Both the position numbers and the translations under genes were made by a program. Below are positions 45,266 to 56,540 of a stretch of DNA of 64,000 nucleotides, in pieces. The stretch spans positions 9,839,151-9,903,150 of the forward strand of contig CM039502.1 in the NCBI GenBank assembly GCA_022432975.1. The letters run 5' to 3'. This stretch comes from Begonia masoniana. Lineage: Eukaryota; Streptophyta; Magnoliopsida; Cucurbitales; Begoniaceae. Position 1 is the first letter of the stretch. Every line of letters begins with the position of its first letter. Below the pieces are notes generated by a model, which saw nothing but the letters and a program-made list of their open reading frames with translations, was not told where the DNA came from and ran no database searches.

Positions 45266-45604
45266 GTGTTTTCTACTTATAGTGATTGTGAGTTTGGTCA
45301 TGAAAACGATGCAGAGTGCAGGATCGTAGGCATAGGTGATGTCTACATGAATATTGATGCCAGATGTCAATTGCGTCTGAAGAATGTGAGGCATGTTCAT
45401 GATATTCACCTAAATTTGATCTCCACTGATGTACTACTAGATGACAAGGGATACCATAACCACTTTATTGAAGGTAAGTGGAAGCTCACTAAGGTGTCAT
45501 TGGTTGTCGCCAGAGGAAAGAGATATAGTTCTCTTTTCTTGATGCAGACTACGTCTTATGGGGGAGAAGTTAATGCAATTGATGACTCATCTACTCAACT
45601 ATGA
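45266..45604 (+). pseudogene. pol: Copia relic K: protease to GAG-pre-integrase linker
   Basis: Reads GIGDVYMNIDARCQLRLKNV, VHDIHLNLISTDVL and GKWKLTKVSLVVARGKRYSS, the copia segment after the protease active site. The protease DTGA box itself is missing. Stops at 45604, where a tryptophan (WHMRLGH) is expected. Confidence 0.78.
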
Positions 45605-46420
45605 CATATGCGGCTTGGACACATGAGCAAGAATGGTATGCAGAAGCTTTATCAAAAACAGATAATTCCTAGTTTGAAGTCTACAAAGTTAGATGTATAC
45701 ACTCATTGTTTGGCTGGTAAACAACACAGGGTTGCTATTAAAATTGCCTTCATCTAGAAGACTTAATGTGTTTGATTTTGTGTATATTGATATTTGTTCT
45801 ATAGACTCTACGAATCTTGGTGGTGCTAGTTATTATGTTAACTTTATTGATGATCATTCAAGGAAGGTGTGAGCTTATGATTTGAAAATAGGTTTCTTTT
45901 AACTTTTCAAAGCGTCAGTTGAGAGAGAAACTAGCAAGAAATTGGAATGTGTCCACTCATATAACGGTGGTGAATATAAAGGGTCATCAGGAGTATTGCA
46001 GAACTCATGGGATCAACTTTAAGAAAACAAAGCAAAAAATGGCCCAACATAATGGAGTTGCAAAGAGGAAGAACCGCACAATTAATGACAGGATTCGTTG
46101 TATGCTCTCTCTACAAAGTTGCTAAAGTCCTTTTGAGGGGAGGCAATGAGATTGGCAGTTGACATGAAATTTTTTTTATCTTTAGTTCTTTTGAATCATG
46201 ACATACCTCAGAGAGTGTGGTCAAAGAAAGACGTTTCATATGAGTAGTTCAAAGTTTTTGGTTGTAGGGCATTTGTGCATGTCCCTAAAGACGAGAGATC
46301 TAAACTTGACAGCAAAACAAGACAATACATTTTCATCGGGTACAGTCATGAGCAGTTTGGGTACAGATTTTAGGATCCTGTCAACAAGAAGGTATCAAAA
46401 GTAGAGATGCAGTCTTTTTG
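45605..46420 (+). pseudogene. pol: Copia relic K: GAG-pre-integrase and integrase
   Basis: HMRLGHMSKNGMQKLYQKQI...YTHCLAGKQHRV gives the HHCC-type zinc site. After a frameshift come DFVYIDICSIDS, FIDDHSRKV, a broken middle with a stray open piece at 45919-46125 (AQHNGVAKRKNRTI, the DDE Glu region with E replaced by K), and VFGCRAFVHVPKDER with FIGYSHEQFGYRF. Several shifts and stops; not functional. Confidence 0.78.
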
Positions 46421-46765
46421 AAAGATCAAACCATTGGAGACTTTGATAAGACATAAAAGCCAAAGTCTATTAGTGAAGACCAAGTTGACTCAGGTTTGGT
46501 TCGTTCACCAACAGTGGCTATTAGTGATAAGAGAGATGCATAGAAAAATGATCTCCTTTTAGTTGATAATGAACTAGTTAAGTAGAACCCAGAAGAGCCA
46601 CCAACTGAGCCTTAGTTGAGAAGATCCACCAGAGATAAAGAACCTTCTAGAAGATATTCTACCATTGAGTATATGTTGCTCAATGAAGAGGGAGAACCAG
46701 AGACTTATCAATAGGTTTTGTTGCATGAGAAGAAAAATGAGTGGTTGTGTGCAATTTAAGATGAG

Positions 46766-47330
46766 ATGAAGTCATTGCATGAGAACAACACTTACGACTT
46801 GGTAAAACTACCGAAGGGAAATAGAGATTTGAAAAACAAGTGGATGTTCAAATTGAAGTCAGAAGAAAATAGCTTACAACCAAGGTATAAAGCAAGGCTG
46901 GTTGTGAAAGGTTTCAGTCAGAAAAAAGGTATTGATTTTAATGAAACTTTCTCGCCTATCCTTAAGATAAGTTCAATCCAAGTTGTTTTAGGACTTGATG
47001 CTAGTTTTGACTTGGAGGTAAAATAACCTGATGAGAAGACAACTTTCCTCCATGGAGATTTAGAAGAGCAGATCTATATGAAGCAGACCGAAGGCTTTAG
47101 AGCTAAAGGGAAAGAAAATCTTGTCTGCGGGTTGAGAAAATCTTGTCTGCGGCCTAAGCAAGCTCCAAGACAGTGGTATAAAAAGTTTAACGCTTTCATG
47201 GAAGTGAATGAGTACAGTAAGACTTCTTTTGACCATTGTTTTTTTATAAAAAAATTATCTGACAGTGATTTTGTGATGATCTTGCTATACGTTGATGACA
47301 TATTGATTTTAGACATGATGCTGCTAAGAT
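46766..47330 (+). pseudogene. pol: Copia relic K: reverse transcriptase
   Basis: EMKSLHENNTYDLVKLP, NKWMFKLK, YKARLVVKGFSQKKGIDF, FSPILKISSI, then a TAA at about 47024 and FLHGDLEEQIYMKQ in the next open part, SCLRPKQAPRQWYKK, and catalytic LLYVDDILIL near 47286-47315. These are the classical Ty1/copia RT blocks. Two open pieces (46766-47026, 47078-47332) are joined only through a stop. 46421-46765 is the degraded linker, and 47331-47900 the decayed RT C-terminus and RNase H start. Confidence 0.88.
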
Positions 47331-47900
47331 AGAGAAGTTGAAGAAAGAGCTTAGTAAATCCCTTGCCACGAAGGATTTAGATCTAGCTAAGCACATTCTT
47401 GGCACAAGATTATTCGTGACAGAAAGAAGAAAAAACTGTGGTTATCTCAAGAGAAGTACATAGAGAAAGTTCTTAAGAGATTTAACAAGAGCAATGCGAA
47501 GTCTGTTGTGTCTCCACTTGCTGGTCATTTTAAGCTGAGAGCCATGCAATGTCCTACAAGTGAGAATGAGAAGTAGGAGATGGAGAAAGTGCCTTATGCA
47601 TCTGCAATGGGTAGCTTAATGTATGTCAAGGTGTGTACAAGGCTAGATATTGCTCATGCAGTTGGTGTTGTTAGTTGTTTTTTTTAATTATGGAAAAGAG
47701 CATGAGACAGTAGTAAAATAGATTCTCAAGTATCTAAGAGGTACTTCTAAGGTGTGTTTGTACTTTGGAAATGGTAAGCCTGTGTTGGATGGTTTCACAG
47801 ATGCGGATATTGATGGTGACATGAATTCAAAGAAGTCTACATTAGGGTGTATGGTTACTTTTGCCGGGTTGTTGTTGTTTCATGTCAATATAAACTATAG

Positions 47901-48051
47901 GATTGTGTTGCTTTGTCAACTATAGAGGCTGAGCATGTTGCAATTACAGAATCTTGTAAAGAAGTCTTGTGGATGAAAAAGCTCCTACAAGAATTGGGTC
48001 ATGAAAAAGATAAATTGGTTTTATATTATGACAGCCAGAGTGCAATTTATC
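47901..48051 (+). pseudogene. pol: Copia relic K: RNase H, left of element J
   Basis: STIEAEHVAITESCKEVLWM and LVLYYDSQSAIYL, the copia RNase H C-terminal half. Element J enters within the codon after SAIY; the frame resumes at 55500. Confidence 0.85.
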
Positions 48052-49079
48052 TGATGAGCTCCAAGCCAAGCAAGGGGTGCATTCGACCCATGAAGAGTGA
48101 TCGTTCACTCGGATCTTAGATTTTTAGAAAACCAGTAACTTTAGATGAATAAATGGATAGGAAAATGAAGTCCAAATAAAACAAAATTTTAAGGGGAGCT
48201 TACTATATGAGTGAAGAAAGACTCCTTAAAATTTCAGAGCACAATATTTTGTGGAAATGAAGTTATGATGAACAAATGCTGTCCGATAAGCAACTTTTGA
48301 GGCCTTCGGCAAACAATCTTTCGTGGAAGATTCACAGCAAGTGGAAAAGGATAATGGCCACTTTCTCTTGCCCAACTCTTCAAAAGTTGAGAGAAAAGTG
48401 GAACAAGGACTACTCAAACAACCACGGGTTTGAGAGCCTAGGAGGCGCAACTCCTCTTGGTTGTTAACAACCAAGACTTACCTTGAAGGTGCTCCAAACC
48501 ACTTCAGGTTTCTCCTCAGCAAAACCGATTTTCTATTTAACCAAAATCAATCCTTACACACACCAATATCCATGGTATATATAGACCTAAGTGGTTAGGA
48601 GTGGATGGACGAGATTGAGTTGTGCTTCCTTTAATCAACGGTTGAGATTAGCCATGACAAGGATCCACCAAAAGGGCAAAAGTGGTCTCCTTCCTCTTTA
48701 ACTTGGCACCCAAACTTGCCATGCATGCTTTCATGCAATTTCCTTGCATGATTTATACTTTAAGTTCATCCAAACTCTTTTGCCACACTATCCTAACATT
48801 GATCTAGCCTTAAATACCTAAATGCATGCTTTAATAATTCCTTACAATAAGGCCATTGTTTGCCAAATAAAACACACAAAAAGTAACTAATAGAACACAC
48901 ATAATGTTTGGTTACAATGAGTTGAATTAGGGAAGACAAATTCCCTGATTATCTTCATGCTTCCAATCCAAGCCTTTACATATTCAACCCCTACAAAATG
49001 AGAGGCAAATGCATTAATAAATTTGTCCTTGTTAATAAACGCACTTACTTTGATTGGTGACGGGGCCTTGGGCACATCA
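48052..49079 (-). repeat. Element J 3' LTR (1028 bp)
   Basis: Minus strand TGATGTGCCCAAGG...GGAGCTCATCA. Contains an intron-like piece (AAAGTAAGTG at 49048, TTTTGTAG ending at 48991, 58 bp) and palindrome GGGAAGACAAATTCCC at 48930-48945. A TATATA-like site is near 48573. Clearly diverged from its partner at many positions, so J is older than C. Confidence 0.92.
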
Positions 49080-49153
49080 TCCTCCCCAGCTTCTTGAGGA
49101 TTTGTCCTCAAATCCAAAGGGTGCTCCTTCATACTCCTTTTAGCTTTTCCCAA
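49080..49153 (-). other. Element J polypurine tract and conserved DLRTNP segment
   Basis: GCTGGGGAGGA abuts the LTR. Upstream the minus strand reads EHPLDLRTNPQEAGEDD, running on into the LTR as VPKAP. The same DNA block precedes the LTRs of A and I but is read there in another frame. Confidence 0.75.
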
Positions 49154-49201
49154 ATCAAAAGGAAAGGTGATTACTAGGTGGTAGACTATATCATTGTGGC
49201 C

Positions 49202-49981
49202 TTAAAAAAAGATGATTACATTAGCAAGAAAATTTGACAATGGGTTAGGTCGAGCTTGGTAGAGTATTTCTCTTGGTAATTCCCCTATTAGTATAATGTT
49301 GAAGATTAGGGGTGCCTCCAATTCATTCAAATTTAACCTTCTTAAGATATTAAATTCTAAGTGAAAAACTAGAAACATGCTAAAGGAATTATCAATAAGC
49401 TCAAAATTTAACAAGGTTAGCTTCCACAAGAACAAATATTCTATCTTCAAGATAAGAGGTAAATTCATGGATATTCTTTCATAATATTTCAAGAATGGAT
49501 GTAACAAGTCATACAAAATAGTAGGTGATACATAAAATGGATCCTCTCTCAAATAATCTTTAAAAGAAATCAACAAAGAGGAATTATAAGCATCATATCG
49601 AAAAATCCATTCAAGAAGACAATTAAAATAATCTACTACCCAACCAATCTTAAATAACCGAGCAAGTAGATTATTAGATGGCACATACCTTATATTAGAT
49701 AAACAATTCTTTTCCAACATATAGGAAATAATTTCAACTTGGTAGGGAAAAGAATCATAATAACTATTAAATTCAAAAGTAATAACTCTAGTTAATAAAT
49801 TAGAATCTAGAATCCGAAAAGTCAATAACTCTATACCTATGCAAAACCAATTTGGAAATTTCATTTCTTATTTTAAGTAAGGGCACATATAATATTCATT
49901 CATAATCTTACTCTTAATTTTCCTTCTTTCAAGATGAATGGTTTTGAAGCATACAATTCTAAGTTTAAGAATTATATTCAT
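49202..49981 (-). pseudogene. Accessory ORF of element J (ORF2)
   Basis: Probable start ATG 49981 (MNIILKLRIVCFK), one TAA at 49868-49870, then open for 220 codons to 49202. Homologous to the element A ORF: LRIVCFKTIHLERRK against VRLVCFKIIIFERK; SNIRYVPSNNLLARLFKIG against STINFVPSDKMSAWLFRVV; then D-x2-N-x2-L-x-W and FY-V-S-x2-IL. Function unknown; no known domain. Leu/Ile-rich with alternating charged residues but no evident membrane helix. It follows ORF1 in the same frame, so ORF1 and ORF2 may once have been one protein. Confidence 0.55.
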
Positions 49982-50140
49982 ATCAATCAAGAATACAATC
50001 AATTCTATGGATCTACTAACATAATGTCATGTCATGATTATGCAATAAATTTCCATCGAATCAAAGCTCAACAAAATAATTGGCATTAAAGATTTTCCCT
50101 TAGCCATAAACATTAACTTCATCATAGAAATATTGTTATA

Positions 50141-51718
50141 TTAATCTTCCACATTTATAATGAAGCAAGTAGAAAAAGCATAAAAAGGTGTGGTGACATA
50201 ATTTTCTTTAACAACATAATCAATAAGGTTATGCCAGCATAAAAATTTAAAACAAAATAAAATATAATCTATGTTCCATCCAATTCTAAAAACTCATGTA
50301 ATTAAATGATTTGGAGGAATAAATAAGGGTATTATGTCACTCAACATTTTGCTAGACCACTCATCCTTAAAGTTTGGCTCTATAATGCTAGGATGCCCTA
50401 AGGTTCTAGGAAGACTTCTTTCCTTATTAGCCCATGAAGGGATAATGGGAAAACCATTCTTTTCTAACACATGAACTTTACTCTTGGTTTGGATTAGAAA
50501 AGGATTTAAATAAAGTTTACTTACTAAGTCGGACTTTTGAATATGAGGAATATACATATATGCATAATTCACAAAAAAGGTCTCCTCTATAACATAAGTG
50601 GGATCAATGAAGTCCTTAGCAAAAATATCCTTCCCAGGATAAAAAGGGTCAAGTAAAAGTACATTTTTGAAAGTTCTAAAATTTTAGAATTCCTTGGTTC
50701 TGGATTCTAATACTTGGGGTTTAAAGGTCTTAATGGCTTCTTCCATTAGTTCACTTTCTACCACAAGAAAAGATTCCTCAAATAGCTCTTTAAGTCCAAA
50801 ATCTTCAATAATTTTGGTTGGGGTAAAAAGTTCTATAATACTATCTCCTAGATTTTCCCTTTGTTCATCATCCCTAAGTAATGGTCCTTCCATGGGATAC
50901 ATGATCTCTTCTTCATCCTATTCCTCTTCACTTAGAGATGATTCCATAACTAATGCTTTTTCCTTCTCCTTTTCTTCTAAAGGTAATTCAATGGAATCAT
51001 CATCCTCATCCTCCTCACTAAAGGTTTTCTCAATAAATTTGATTTGAGTCTTGGCTAAGGAAGATGATGGCTCACACGACATTGAGGTAGGCCAAGGGTG
51101 ATACTCTTTTTGACGGGGACTTGGGAGATTTGGTTTGTACCATGGATTTTGCTCTAGTGGCCTTGGTGCAAACTTCTTTTCCATAAGTCTTTTCATGGCT
51201 CTCCAAGTGCACACTTCTCCCTCATCATTCTCCTCTCTTTTTGTTAGGAGGTTATTCCACCAATAGCTAGCATAATCAACTAGCTTTTTAGAGGCTTGCC
51301 TTATCTTTCCTTTTTCCGAGTACTCTCCAAAGGTAAAATATTCCTCAATTCTTTCTATCCAAGAGAGATATTCTTCTCTATCCGATGTTCCTCTAAAATA
51401 AGCTATGGATGGTTCTTCAAATTTATAATAGTTTTGGGAAGATCTAAAGTTTGATCTTCTTAGAGGTTCGGATCTTCTTCTAAACATAGGTTCATGAGGC
51501 TTCCTAGATTTTTCTAATCTCATCTTGGACACTAGGGTGCTAAGATCTTGGTTTATCTCCTTAATTTGGTGGTTCCATTGGTTGACTTCTCTAACTATCC
51601 CGTTAAGTTGGTTTTCCATGCTAGGCTCCACTCTTTTGGACTTTGGTACTCTCAATGGAGGATAAGATGGTTCTTGGTAAGGTGTACTAGAGCTTCTTCT
51701 AGTAGACATATTAACCAA
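50141..51718 (-). pseudogene. gag: ORF1 of element J: gag fused to unknown C-terminal region
   Basis: One minus-strand frame from ATG 51718 (MVNMSTRRSS) to 50141, broken by TAG 50918-50920, TAA 50684-50686 and TGA 50294-50296. Residues 1-90 are basic and proline-rich. Residues 105-190 are the gypsy gag core (YFRGTSDREEYLSWIERIE, YASYWWNNLL, MKRLMEKKFAP). An acidic EEDEDDDSIELP region follows. There is no zinc knuckle. Beyond the second stop the chain reads YAYMYIPHIQKSDLV, IIPSWANKERSLPRTLGHP and PPNHLIT-stop-VFRIGWNIDYI, which matches NHLITWLLRIG...DYF in the element A ORF. So the gag has lost its nucleocapsid end and is joined to accessory-type sequence. Confidence 0.72.
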
Positions 51719-54042
51719 AAATAGTCAACACAACAATTCAAGCAAAGTTATAAACTACTAGGAACCAAATATCAAATGGCACACAAAAACACAACTAGCA
51801 CACAACCTCTTTTTTTTTTTTGTAAAATTTAAAATAAACTAAAAGAAAAACAACAAACTAAAGATTAAATGTCAAGATTAAACGTAACATGATTCGGCTA
51901 TCATGCTGCAAATTGTAGAAACAACAAACAACAACAAGCAAAAGATTAATTCTTGGTTAGCATAAAGTGGCACAAAACAACAATTAAAGAGAACTAAGAT
52001 TAAGACATAGGATTTTGCAACACATTTTTCAGGGCTTAGACGACATTTTTTGGAAACAAAACATGAGTGTCTCTGGCATAGCAAGTGATACCGTTGTGAA
52101 GCTCTAAAAGAGCTTCGATTTACCAGGTGGCACATAAATATCTGACACTCGTAGCAAAAGTTATGGCTGTTTTAAGGGAGAAATGTCAAATTCACTCAAA
52201 TTCACTAACAACAAGTTTAAAATCCACTAATTGATGACAACTGATTCGTACATGCTCTTTAAACAACTTAGTATATATTCCAAACTTGAGGATGCAGCCA
52301 ATTAACTTAACAGTAGAATGTTCTTAATAATTTCTCAGCAAATAATGTGGTCCACACATCAACTTTAGACTTTGCTATTTGTGGTAACAAAAACTCTCTT
52401 TTGAAACAGCTTTTGGTTACAACTTTTCGGCAATTAACAGCAAGCAGCAGCAAATATCTGATTAATTTAAGTCTAATACATGCTGGAATAAGATTAGCAC
52501 ACTAATAAAGTAGCACACACAAAGTGGTCCCCAATGTCAACATACTACTTACAACTTTTAGCAAAGAAAACATGTTGTTTTTTTCAAAACAGAAGTTGCT
52601 TAAACATTTTCGGTAAAACCAGTAAACAAACATATTAAGTATGATGTTAAGAAGTCTTCTTCAACCTAAGGAGATCTTAAACATGCTGTGAAAATTTCGT
52701 GGTTTATCAAGTTGAAAACAGCAACAAACCAAGTAAGAAAACAAAGCAGAATTTTGTTTCTATACCCTAAAAACAGTTGCAGCAAATTTTATCCTCGGTT
52801 TTAAACAGATTTAATCCAAATTTCATGCAATGATTTAAAAAGCTTAATCTTCACATTTTATACATCATTAGCAACAAAATTAATGGAGAGAACAGATTCA
52901 AAAGTTGTTACTACTTTGGACCAAAATTTGTGCATTATCGGATCAAGTGCAGCAATTAGTCCTTCCACTTTTCTGCAAACAGCCACTAAACATGATTAAC
53001 CAACACAAGCAACAAGTTAAACACTTTATTTTGAATCTTAGCTTTCAAACTTATGATGTGGACTTGCTCATTAACATGCTGGAAGTGATACAAAACAGCC
53101 GCAAAAGTGACACTACCGAAATAGAAATAAAACAACAAGTACAAAAGTTGTTAGCATTTGTTTAACCATAAAGGGAAGGAAATTGCAGCAACGAAAATGG
53201 AGGTTATGGAGTGATATTTCTTCATGCTTAGATGGTTAACAACTCAATACACACTCTGGAGATAATCTAAACTTAAAAGAAATCGAAAACAAACACAAAA
53301 CAGCAAGGAGAACAAAAATTAAACTACAACAGTTTTGAAAAGAGAATCAGAAACAGCACACTAAATTGAAATCGAAAACAGCACACTACATCAGCATTCA
53401 ATGATAGTTCAAGCTTTTAAATGTCCATTAAGATGCTGTAAAACATTTAAAACACAACTAAAAAGACACAGCTCAAAGATCCTTAGCAAATAAAACAACA
53501 AGCAGCAAATGGTTTCGATTTTATATGAAAATAGCAGCAGAAAAACAGCAGCAGGGAAAAGCCTGAAAAACCGATTTGAAAAACCCATTTACCATCACAT
53601 TAGTCTTCATTTTCTCAAGTGGTTTGATCATTAAAATGTTAGAGAATGATTCTCATACGTGCTGCAAGAAAAACGAATCAAACAGAACAGATTTAGAGCA
53701 GGAGATTCTGGTTTCTTTAAAAAAAATCTGCTTGGTCTTTTAGTTTTACAAACCAGAATGTTGATCGATTTTAATCAGCAAAAACAGCAAGTTAAATGCA
53801 CGATTTAGGATGTTTAAACTATTAGATTCAAATATTCACATGTTAAACGTGCTAGAGAGATGGTGATGCAACAAAAAGTAAAACACAACAATGTTTAATA
53901 GCAAAAACCAGAACAAATATGCAGCTGTTTTTCTGGTTTTCAACAACAACACAAATCCGAAATGAGAAATAAGATGCAGCTAAGAAAATGCAACAGCAAA
54001 TGTAAACCAAGCTGACACCTAACACTCAGAGGAAGCCACCAT
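51719..54042 (-). other. Element J untranslated leader
   Basis: 2.3 kb of A-rich plus-strand sequence rich in AACAGCAA-like words, between primer site and ORF1. Open frames at 51878-52135 and 52905-53165 show no family likeness and I do not count them as genes. Long leaders of this kind are common in non-autonomous LTR elements. Confidence 0.7.
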
Positions 54043-54055
54043 GGCTCTGATACCA
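54043..54055 (-). other. Primer binding site of element J (tRNA-Met)
   Basis: Minus strand TGGTATCAGAGCC, perfect, two bases from the LTR end at 54058. Confidence 0.92.
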
Positions 54056-54480
54056 AATGATGAGCTCCAAGCCAAGCAAGGGCTGCATTCGACCCACGAA
54101 GAGTGATGGTTAACTCGGATCTCGGATTTTCAGAAAACCAGTAAATTTATATGAATAAATGGATTGGCAAATGAGATCCAAATAAAACGAAAGTTTAAGG
54201 GGAGCTTAATATATGAGTGAAGAAAGACTCCTTAAACTTTCAGAGCAAACTATTTTGCGGAAATGAAGTTATGATGAAAAACCCAAATGCTATCCAATAA
54301 GCAACTTTTGAGGCTTTTGGCAAACAATTTTCCGTGGAAGATTCACAGCAAGTGGAAAAGGTTAATGACCACTTTCTCTTGCCACCAACCCTTTAAGAGT
54401 TGAGAGAAAACTGGAACATGAAATACTCAAACAACCATTGGTTTGAAAGCCTAGGAGGCGCAACTCCTCTCGGTTGTTAA

Positions 54481-54877
54481 TGTGATGACCCAAATGGACA
54501 CGTATGAGGAGGAACCACCCAGTGCTCTGCGAATCCCGAGTGGGACTTGGGCCGGAGGGTGACGTGCTGTGTTAAAACTCTGCAAATCCCAGGTTGGACT
54601 TGGGTCGGAGGGTTCGGTCGTATAAAGGGGGGTCGTCACAATCCCACATTGCTTGGGGAAGTATGTAGAAATGAAACATATGTAAAGAGACCCTCCCAAG
54701 ATAGTAAGACGCGTTTTGGAGCACAATTGACAACGGATCCCATAAGAACTCCGAAGTTAAAAGTGCTTCAGCGAGAGTAGTACTAGAGCGGACAAACAAA
54801 ACCGTGAGGTGAGGATATTGGGCTGCAACCCAATCCCCAGAGCGGACAATATCTTGCTGGAAAAAGGGGTCGTTAAA
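54481..54877. mobile_element. Cassandra-type TRIM solo LTR with 5S rRNA-like segment
   Basis: 397-bp insert TGTGATGACC...GGTCGTTAAA with a perfect GTTAA duplication (54476-54480, 54878-54882); the uninterrupted site is seen at about 48465. At 54734-54790 it carries CGGATCCCATAAGAACTCCG, AAGTTAAAAGTGCTT and GCGAGAGTAGTACTAG, matching the plant 5S rRNA pol III promoter region that defines Cassandra elements. The box C part (GAGCGGAC) is degraded. An internal duplication, about 65 bp apart, of a unit ending GACTTGGG(C/T)CGGAGGGT lies at 54531-54615. No internal region or second LTR: a solo LTR. It encodes no protein. Confidence 0.9.
54734..54790 (+). ncRNA. 5S rRNA-derived segment in Cassandra LTR
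   Basis: Resembles the internal pol III promoter half of 5S rRNA with box A-like AGTTAAAAGTGCTT (two changes from the plant sequence) and a GCGAGAGTAGTACTAG block. It is not a 5S gene: the 5' half of 5S is absent and box C is mutated. Confidence 0.75.
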
Positions 54878-55499
54878 GTTAACAACCATGACTTACCTTG
54901 AAGGTGCTCCAAACCACTTCAAGTTTCTTCTTAGCAAAACTGATTTTCTATTCAACCTAAATCAATCCTTATACACACCAATATCCATTGTATATATAGA
55001 CCTAAGTGGCTAGGAGTAGATGGCCGAGATTGAGTTGTGCTTCCTTTAATCAACGGTTGAGATTAGCCATGGCAATGATCCACCAAAAAGGCAAAAGCGG
55101 TCCCCCTCCTCTTCAAGTTGGCGCCCAAACTTGCCATGCATGCTTTCATGCAATTTCCTTGCATGATTTATACCTTAAGTTCATCCAAACTCTTTTGCCA
55201 CACTATCCTAACATTCATCTAGCCTTAAATGCCTAAATGCATGTTTTAATAATTCCTTACAATAAAACCATTGTTCGCCAAATAAAACACACAAAAAGTA
55301 ACTAATAGAACACACTTAGTGTTTGGTTACAATGAGTTGAATTAGGGAAGACAAATTCCCTCTTTATCTTCATGCTTCCAATCCAAGCCTTTACATATTC
55401 AACTCTTACAAAATGAGAGGCAAATGCATTAATAAATTTGTCCTTGTTAATAAACGCACTTACCTTGATTGGCGACGGGACCTTGGGCACATCATTATC

Positions 55500-55706
55500 T
55501 TACCAAGAGCTCCACTTTTTCACTCGTGTATAAAACATATTGATGTGAGATATCATTGGATTTTGGAACTGTTGAAATTGAAGATGCTACAACTTGAGAA
55601 GATCCATACCAATGAGAATGGATCAGACATGATAACGTCCTAAACAGAAGCTTAAGACTTGTAGGCAAAAAGTGGGCGTGCTAGAGCGAGCTGAGGGGGA
55701 GATTTA
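55500..55706 (+). pseudogene. pol: Copia relic K: RNase H end and polypurine tract
   Basis: Resumes SSTFHSCIKHIDVRYHWI and LQLEKIHTNENGSDMITS, the copia RNase H C-terminus, then stops. GAGCTGAGGGGGAGA (55688-55702) is a copia-like polypurine tract. Confidence 0.82.
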
Positions 55707-55773
55707 TGGGGCTCGACTATATTTGGCTAAGAATATAAAAGGCTTTGAGCCTAAAGAAACCCTAGAGTGATAA
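55707..55773 (+). mobile_element. Copia relic K: start of 3' LTR, truncated
   Basis: TGGGGCTCGACTATATTTGG follows the purine tract; only about 67 bp remain before unrelated sequence. Confidence 0.5.
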
Positions 55774-56540
55774 TGATGTTTGTCGATAACACCAAAAATA
55801 ATTCTTGCTAAAAACATATGAATTTGTAGATTGGTAAGCAAGGTCGAATCCACATGGAATAGTAAATAGATTTATTTCTATAAAAATTATACATAAGCCA
55901 ATTGGGGGTTATGAATTTTGAGAATTTAAAACAAGCAATAAATAATAAAATAATATTTCAATAGAGAATGAGTATCTAGTCAAAAGTGATTTCAGTTTTG
56001 ATTCAATAAACTGATCATTGAAACATGAATAAATTTTTAATATTCTTGAATAAATTGGTTATAGTTACCGAGACGCTCTAATAACCTAATTTCTACTTAG
56101 TTTCTCGATAATCAAGAAAAGCTCTATGGATTAACTCTCGTATTAACAAACAACTCTAAGGAGACGCTCTTAGAATTTAATTTATCAACAGCATTAAGAA
56201 TTAGAGTGACCCAATTCTAGCCAACCATCTCAACAAGTGCAAGTGCAAATAATTTAGACTAGATCATGCATCTTCATAACCTATATTATTTACCACATGT
56301 ATTAGAACCTTTAAACACTTACGGATTTAAAATTCCTAAATGCGATATAATAATTGATAAATTAAAGAATGACAAGTTCAAACAATCCACAAAACAATAT
56401 TGTTATAAAGTAAAGAAAATGTATAAATACTCAATAAGAAAAAGAGTAACAAAAAGAGTAGATCTGACAGTTCTTTAGTGAATCAAAACTTCAATTAATC
56501 CCTTGGCTAGAAATAAAAATTTAGCAATCCTTAAAAGATT
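55774..56540. repeat. Unclassified AT-rich repeat
   Basis: Starts TGATGTTTGTCGATAAC and includes TTGGTAAGCAAGGTCGAATC, a phrase I associate with LTR leaders of plant gypsy elements, plus paired GAGACGCTC words (56080, 56161). The open frame at 56266-56478 has no family likeness. Boundaries are inferred. Confidence 0.35.

Larger units (their letters stand above)
48052..55494 (-). mobile_element. Element J: RT-less gypsy with gag and accessory ORF
   Basis: TGATGAGC...GCACATCA ends with inverted TGATG/CATCA and a perfect TTATC duplication (48047-48051, 55495-55499) in the RNase H of copia K. LTRs 48052-49079 and 54058-55494 (the latter enlarged by Cassandra). Minus-strand order: 5' LTR, primer site, 2.3-kb leader, ORF1 (gag plus unknown), ORF2 (accessory), purine tract, 3' LTR. 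No protease, RT, RNase H or integrase. Shares LTR signals with elements A, G and I; a G-like element would be the helper class. Confidence 0.92.
54058..55494 (-). repeat. Element J 5' LTR, split by a Cassandra LTR
   Basis: Aligns throughout with 48052-49079; 1437 bp including the 397-bp Cassandra insert and its 5-bp duplication. Palindrome GGGAAGACAAATTCCC at 55345-55360. Ends GGGCACATCA before TTATC. Confidence 0.92.

Noticed and set aside
52905..53165. 86-residue plus-strand open frame in the element J leader
   Set aside because: Antisense to the element, no likeness to known proteins, low-complexity Gln/Leu content.
54734..54790. A 5S rRNA gene
   Set aside because: Only the promoter half is present and it sits in a TRIM LTR with target duplication.
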